Source: Microvelia longipes (lineage: Eukaryota > Arthropoda > Insecta > Hemiptera > Veliidae). From it: a stretch of 64,000 nucleotides of DNA. The translations under genes were made by a program, and so were the position numbers. The notes beneath the pieces are model-generated. The model was not told where the DNA came from and ran no database searches. It saw nothing but the letters and a program-made list of their open reading frames with translations. The stretch spans positions 57,751,962 to 57,815,961 of the forward strand of contig JACMZG010000008.1 of NCBI GenBank assembly GCA_018340805.1. The letters run 5' to 3'. Positions 59,686-64,000 of the stretch are shown piece after piece (position 1 is the first letter of the stretch; each line of letters opens with the position of its first letter).

Positions 59686-60362
59686 TACCGTACGTATATA
59701 GGAAAAGTTCACATGAATAATTCGTTTCAGGCGTTTTTAAGACCTCCTGAGTTTTTTTTACAAATTTGTTCGTCTGAATGTGCGTGTGTGTGTGTGTTAT
59801 TATCATAGAGAATTAGTACATAAATCAATCTTTAGGTCTAGTTGTGCTATCTGGAAAAAATGTTTTATAAAATCATTAACCGGCAGTAAAAGCGAAAAAA
59901 TGTTGCTTATTTAGTCATAATATTAGACCAACAAATATGCCAAGCTTACTTCATTATCAGCATTAGTTCAATTTTTAAAAAATCAAAATAGAACGCATGC
60001 TCCACTATAGTAATACATGCGCTCTGCACTTTAAAAACAAAATGCCAGCATGTAACTATGTTAGCAAGGCGCTTTAGGTATAATTATTCTTAATTAATAA
60101 GGTTATATAGTTGATAACATTTGTGTACATGGCAACAATTGACACATTGATAAATTTACTAAACCAACCGCAGATTGAAGTGTTACGGCAAGTATATCTA
60201 TAATTTTTTGTTAGATCATAAAAGTTAAGCTGCATCGAGCTTGGTTAGTACCTGGACGGGAGACCACTGGTACTACTACCGGTAAATGCAACGAATGTAT
60301 TTAATGTCTAAGAACGGGCAATGAAGCCCGAAGTAGTGACGATTAACGTAGAGAATCCGATT
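59686..60362 (+). mobile_element. 5S-composite repeat, copy E
   Basis: Order: TTTATACCGTACGTATATAG, GTTTCAGGCGTTTTTAAGAC, a TGTG-rich stretch, TTATTATCATAGAG, CTAGTTGTGCTATCTGG, AAAATCATTAACC, 5S-like segment at 60214-60284, then TCTAAGAACGGGCAATGAAG and CCGAAGTAGTGACGATTAACG. This is the same arrangement as copies B and C, but on the plus strand. The 5S-like part is the least diverged of all copies. Confidence 0.82.
60214..60284 (+). pseudogene. 5S rRNA-like module (3' half of 5S)
   Basis: GATCATAAAAGTTAAGCTGC, ATCGAGCTTGGTTAGTACCT and GGACGGGAGACCACTGG follow the 5S rRNA segment GATC..CGAA.TTAAGCAG, GTCGGGC..GGTTAGTACTT, GGATGGGAGACCGCTTGG. This covers the internal control region (box A, intermediate element, box C). 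A relic of the 3' end, CTACTACCGG, follows. The 5' part of 5S (about the first 40 nt) is absent, so it is not a functional 5S gene. Confidence 0.85.
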
Positions 60363-60369
60363 TAATAAG

Positions 60370-62500
60370 AAAATGATCAGAGGTACCTCGTACAGACAGA
60401 CACGTGATCAAAACAGTTTGAAAAAATTCGAGCGAATTACTAAAATGTATAAAATAATGTTTTCAATAAGATTCTAAAGGTTCTTTCACATAATGCTAAA
60501 AGTAAATTAATTAAATGTTTTTTTGTTTATTTTACTAAACAATTGAAGCAAGTTAAGCCGAGTAAAGTAACAAAATAATAATTTTCCAGAGGTGCTTTTT
60601 ATCTTGAATGGAACCCTACTATTTCCTCTGTTATAGAACAATCGATGCCTGATATATTATTAATAACTAAGTTCATTCTAAAATCCTTCACTCTATTCCC
60701 AAATAGGTTTAAAAATAAACCACCTGACCTTTATCAATAATAAAAAATGTAATAAATTTATTTTGTAATTTCTACTCTTTATTTTATTTCTTTACACTCG
60801 GTTAGTTGTAAAATACTCTTTTTAACGTATTTGTCTTAAAAATTAAGTTTTTTTAGACCTTTTGATTGCTAACAAAAATATAATTTTGATATTTTATTTT
60901 AAATATAACTAGTTAAGTTATTATAGCCAGCCTATAATTTTAGCGAATTTCCAAATGGAAAATGAGTTTATAGATTAAGGATCGAAGAGAGGGTAAAGGA
61001 TGGCTTTTCTGAAAGGAGGGACTTTTTGTTAATTAAGTTAAAGAGTGAAATTATTTTATATTGTTTGATTGTTTTACTAAGATATTACATTTAAATTTAA
61101 GATTTTATCGTGTATATGTTTATTTACTTATAATGTCAAAGATTTTACTACAAATCAATTTATTTATCACTAGGAATTAATAGTTGCCAACCCTGTTAGG
61201 CCTTACTTGAGTTAGCTATGTCATTTATCGTATTAAACTGTTGTGCTGGTTTACATATGTTTGTCCTTCAAGGGGCTGGGTCAGCACCTGTACCCTCATT
61301 TTTTATTTCTTAGACCTAAACAAATATACAAAGATTTGTTAAATCTGGATAGGGGCACTCACATAACCCTTCTTACAATAAATTCTTTTTTTATAAATTA
61401 CACCCTTATAAATAAAATAAAAATTTGTTACTGCCAACATTCTTTTCATGTAGAATTTTATTTATTACACTATGTTACGTATTTTAAATAATTTCATTTA
61501 ATATTAATAATATTATTATTAAATATAAAGTAAATTTATTTAATAAATATTGACATATTGAATTGTATAAATACATTCAAAAAATATTAGTTATACATTT
61601 TTTAATTATTATCTGACGATATTAAGTATTTAATCAGCCTTCTCTGAGGATTTTTATTTATTTTAAAAAGTTTGTGTGGTCTTGGTGGCTGCAAAGATGT
61701 TTTAATCAAAACGAATTGCAAGTATATTTGTAGATAAAATGCACCTACATTTATTTTCTAGATTAAACTACATTTATTTTTAATTAATTGATTTTGGTGG
61801 TTATAAGATATTTTTTATTCTAGAAAATGTATTTGATAAAACTTCATCATTATGTCTATAATGTTTATAATGATAAGTTTTAATTAAAGTTAGAAGATTG
61901 ATATACGCGTATTAGCAACGTTGAAGAGAATTCAGTAGTTTTATAATAAAATGTTGAAGTTTACAACATATCACTAGATAGTGGAAAGATTATAAAACAA
62001 GTTGCTGCTAGCATAGGGTTGTCGCTTTTTGGCTAAAAAATACTTGGTTTTATAACATCGGATGTAGGTTTTTCTTTAAGGCTTCTAAGGGTAATAAATA
62101 ACTGGGTGATCTTGGTTGAAATTTATAGTGGGCTAAAATAAAGTCGCTTACACACTTAGCCCCTCCTATAGTCTTTTACAAGAAAGACTTGTTGAATTAT
62201 TAATATTACTTTTTTTTCTTTATACGCTATAAATTTCTCTTTGAAAGTATTCCAGTATATATAGTTATTATATTGTGACAAATCTACTGACGCCTCCTCC
62301 TACATTTATATAGAGAATAAAAATTTACACTGGATTTTTATTATTCAAGAGATGCTACTTTTATTATTTCAATTTTATCTTTTCAATTTTTCTATAGTAT
62401 TATTAATAAAATATGTGAAGCTTACGTTTCACTGGTTTCTTTTCTTAAAATTTATGACCTAAAGTTCTATGTTCTACTCAAAACGTTAAATTTTAAATAG
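60370..62500. other. AT-rich intronic DNA, nothing recognised
   Basis: TGTGGTCTTGGTGGCTGCAA near 61675 resembles part of the 164-bp foldback MITE arm but is too short to call. An 82-codon frame at 61243-61491 is not recognisable. Confidence 0.45.
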
Positions 62501-62504
62501 CACA

Positions 62505-62571
62505 TTAGTATCAAAGATTATGAAGTATACCTATAAAGGTATCCTGCTTCATAACCTTTGATTAGTATCTT
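62505..62571. repeat. Imperfect hairpin
   Basis: AGTATCAAAGATTATGAAG and CTTCATAACCTTTGATTAGTAT form a long stem, with TACC/GGTA extending towards the loop. No target duplication is evident. Confidence 0.65.
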
Positions 62572-62797
62572 ACATCATTTCTATCGTATAGAGAATATGC
62601 TCTATATTAGGTTTAAGTTTTTTCTAGAGAAGTATAAAACACAATAAATATTTTTACTCTCAGTGAATGCAGAGAAAGAACTTTTTTCTCCTAATATTTA
62701 AGTCTACTGATTTATTGCCGGTTGATCGAAATATATATCTAAACTTTCTCGCAAAAATATCTAACCCTAAGATCTAATATTGTTAAAAAATTATATA

Positions 62798-63034
<237 letters not shown>

Positions 63035-63039
63035 ATGTT

Positions 63040-64000
63040 GTAATTTATTCTAAAGATATAAAATTTTGTTTGATGGCAGTTTGATTGAAAAGTTAGTTTA
63101 ATTTATTCTCACAGAATTAAAATAAACTTTGTAAGATTCGTTTGAACATTTAATGAGTTAAGCTTATTGAATAATAAATATTTTAATTCTCTAATGTTTT
63201 AATAGTTTTTACTTTTATAATAATGGGAGAAATAATTATTTTACTGTTCGCATTGTTCGCATGGGGCGTCGTGTAAAATTGGAAATGCAGTATACTGCAC
63301 AATGTTTAAAAATATCTAATATTTGGCATATGTAGCACAAAATATTTTAAAGTTATAACTTAAGACAAAGGAATATTAATTCCCTTTCTGTATTTATAAA
63401 GTACGAGAAACATATGTATAGATACTATGAACTGTGCTGTGTGTTAAATTTTGAGAATTTTTCTGCCTTTAATGTGTTTGGTCTTTTTCATTCCTATTTC
63501 CTTTTCAATTGACAAAGAGGTTTTCTTAATTAGGAATTACAGTTTTTCATAAAACTCTGTTTCTAGTAGATGAGACCTTACTAGACAGTATGAGTGCCTT
63601 CTATAATCCAATTAATTCACAAAATCCAATTTGTCTCTTTAGACCCATTCTTTTCCAATGATTATATTCCTTTCATATGTTCAAGGAATTTAAAGGTTAA
63701 TTAAATTACTATTCATTTTATTGTGAAAATCAATGAAAGCTTTAAAAAATACAAAACTTATTATCTTATTTTGAGGCTTTCCCGTAGTAAAAAATTGTAA
63801 ATTGTAAACCTATTTTTACTAATAAAATATAATATCATTGCTGAGTGAAGAATTTTTACTTTGTAGCTACCATTAATAATATTATTAATATTAAGTATAG
63901 AGTTTAAACCAGACTATTTTATTTTTGTAGTAAAATTGATTATTGCTATTTAAACGTATTTTTAGTTTTGCTAACCAACTCATTATAAAAGATCTGAGCA
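63040..64000. other. AT-rich intronic DNA, nothing recognised
   Basis: No supported feature up to the end of the window. No splice acceptor followed by ASPP-like coding was seen. Confidence 0.5.

Noticed and set aside
60214..60284. Functional 5S rRNA gene
   Set aside because: The 5' part of 5S is missing and the module is embedded in a dispersed repeat with other copies.

Overview
The window is AT-rich animal nuclear DNA. It has long introns, GT-AG splice sites, (TA)n/(CA)n/(CT)n microsatellites and dense non-autonomous transposons. The protein matches and repeat types suggest an arthropod, probably an insect; the species cannot be fixed from sequence alone. No bacterial-type operons, CRISPR arrays or viral genes are visible.

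One gene is supported on the + strand: an ASPP-family gene (apoptosis-stimulating of p53 protein; vertebrate PPP1R13B/TP53BP2, fly ASPP). Two internal exons of its N-terminal coiled-coil region lie at 113-377 and 40281-40489. Their splice phases fit (one base plus two bases make a Thr codon), and the joined peptide aligns without a gap to the vertebrate ASPP coiled coil as I recall it. The intron between them is therefore about 39.9 kb. A partial intron lies upstream (1-112) and another of at least 23.5 kb lies downstream (40490-64000). The N-terminal ubiquitin-like region, ankyrin repeats and SH3 domain must lie outside the window.

Everything else is intronic. Left part (0.4-14 kb): a 56-bp tandem array, a 5S-related repeat copy, a tRNA-like fragment, an inverted pair of 0.3-kb TA-flanked elements, and a foldback element with hammerhead-like arms. 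14.3-27.6 kb is mostly plain AT-rich DNA. 27.6-40.2 kb holds a TA-flanked inverted-repeat element, a Penelope-like foldback with a hammerhead ribozyme-like arm and a 12-bp target duplication, tRNA-like repeats, an alternating A/B satellite (about 83 bp, 166-bp dimer), and a 57-bp array ending about 90 bp before the second exon. 40.5-64 kb holds at least seven short inverted-repeat DNA transposons, several with TA or TAA target duplications. It also holds three copies of a composite repeat with an internal 5S rRNA-like module and a long (TA)n tract enclosed by inverted arms.

The most interesting observations are the 5S-containing composite family (six or more copies, one of them an internal-deletion derivative), the two foldback elements with outward-pointing hammerhead-like motifs, and the dimeric satellite. 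I found no convincing new protein-coding system; the remaining open reading frames are short and unrecognised.
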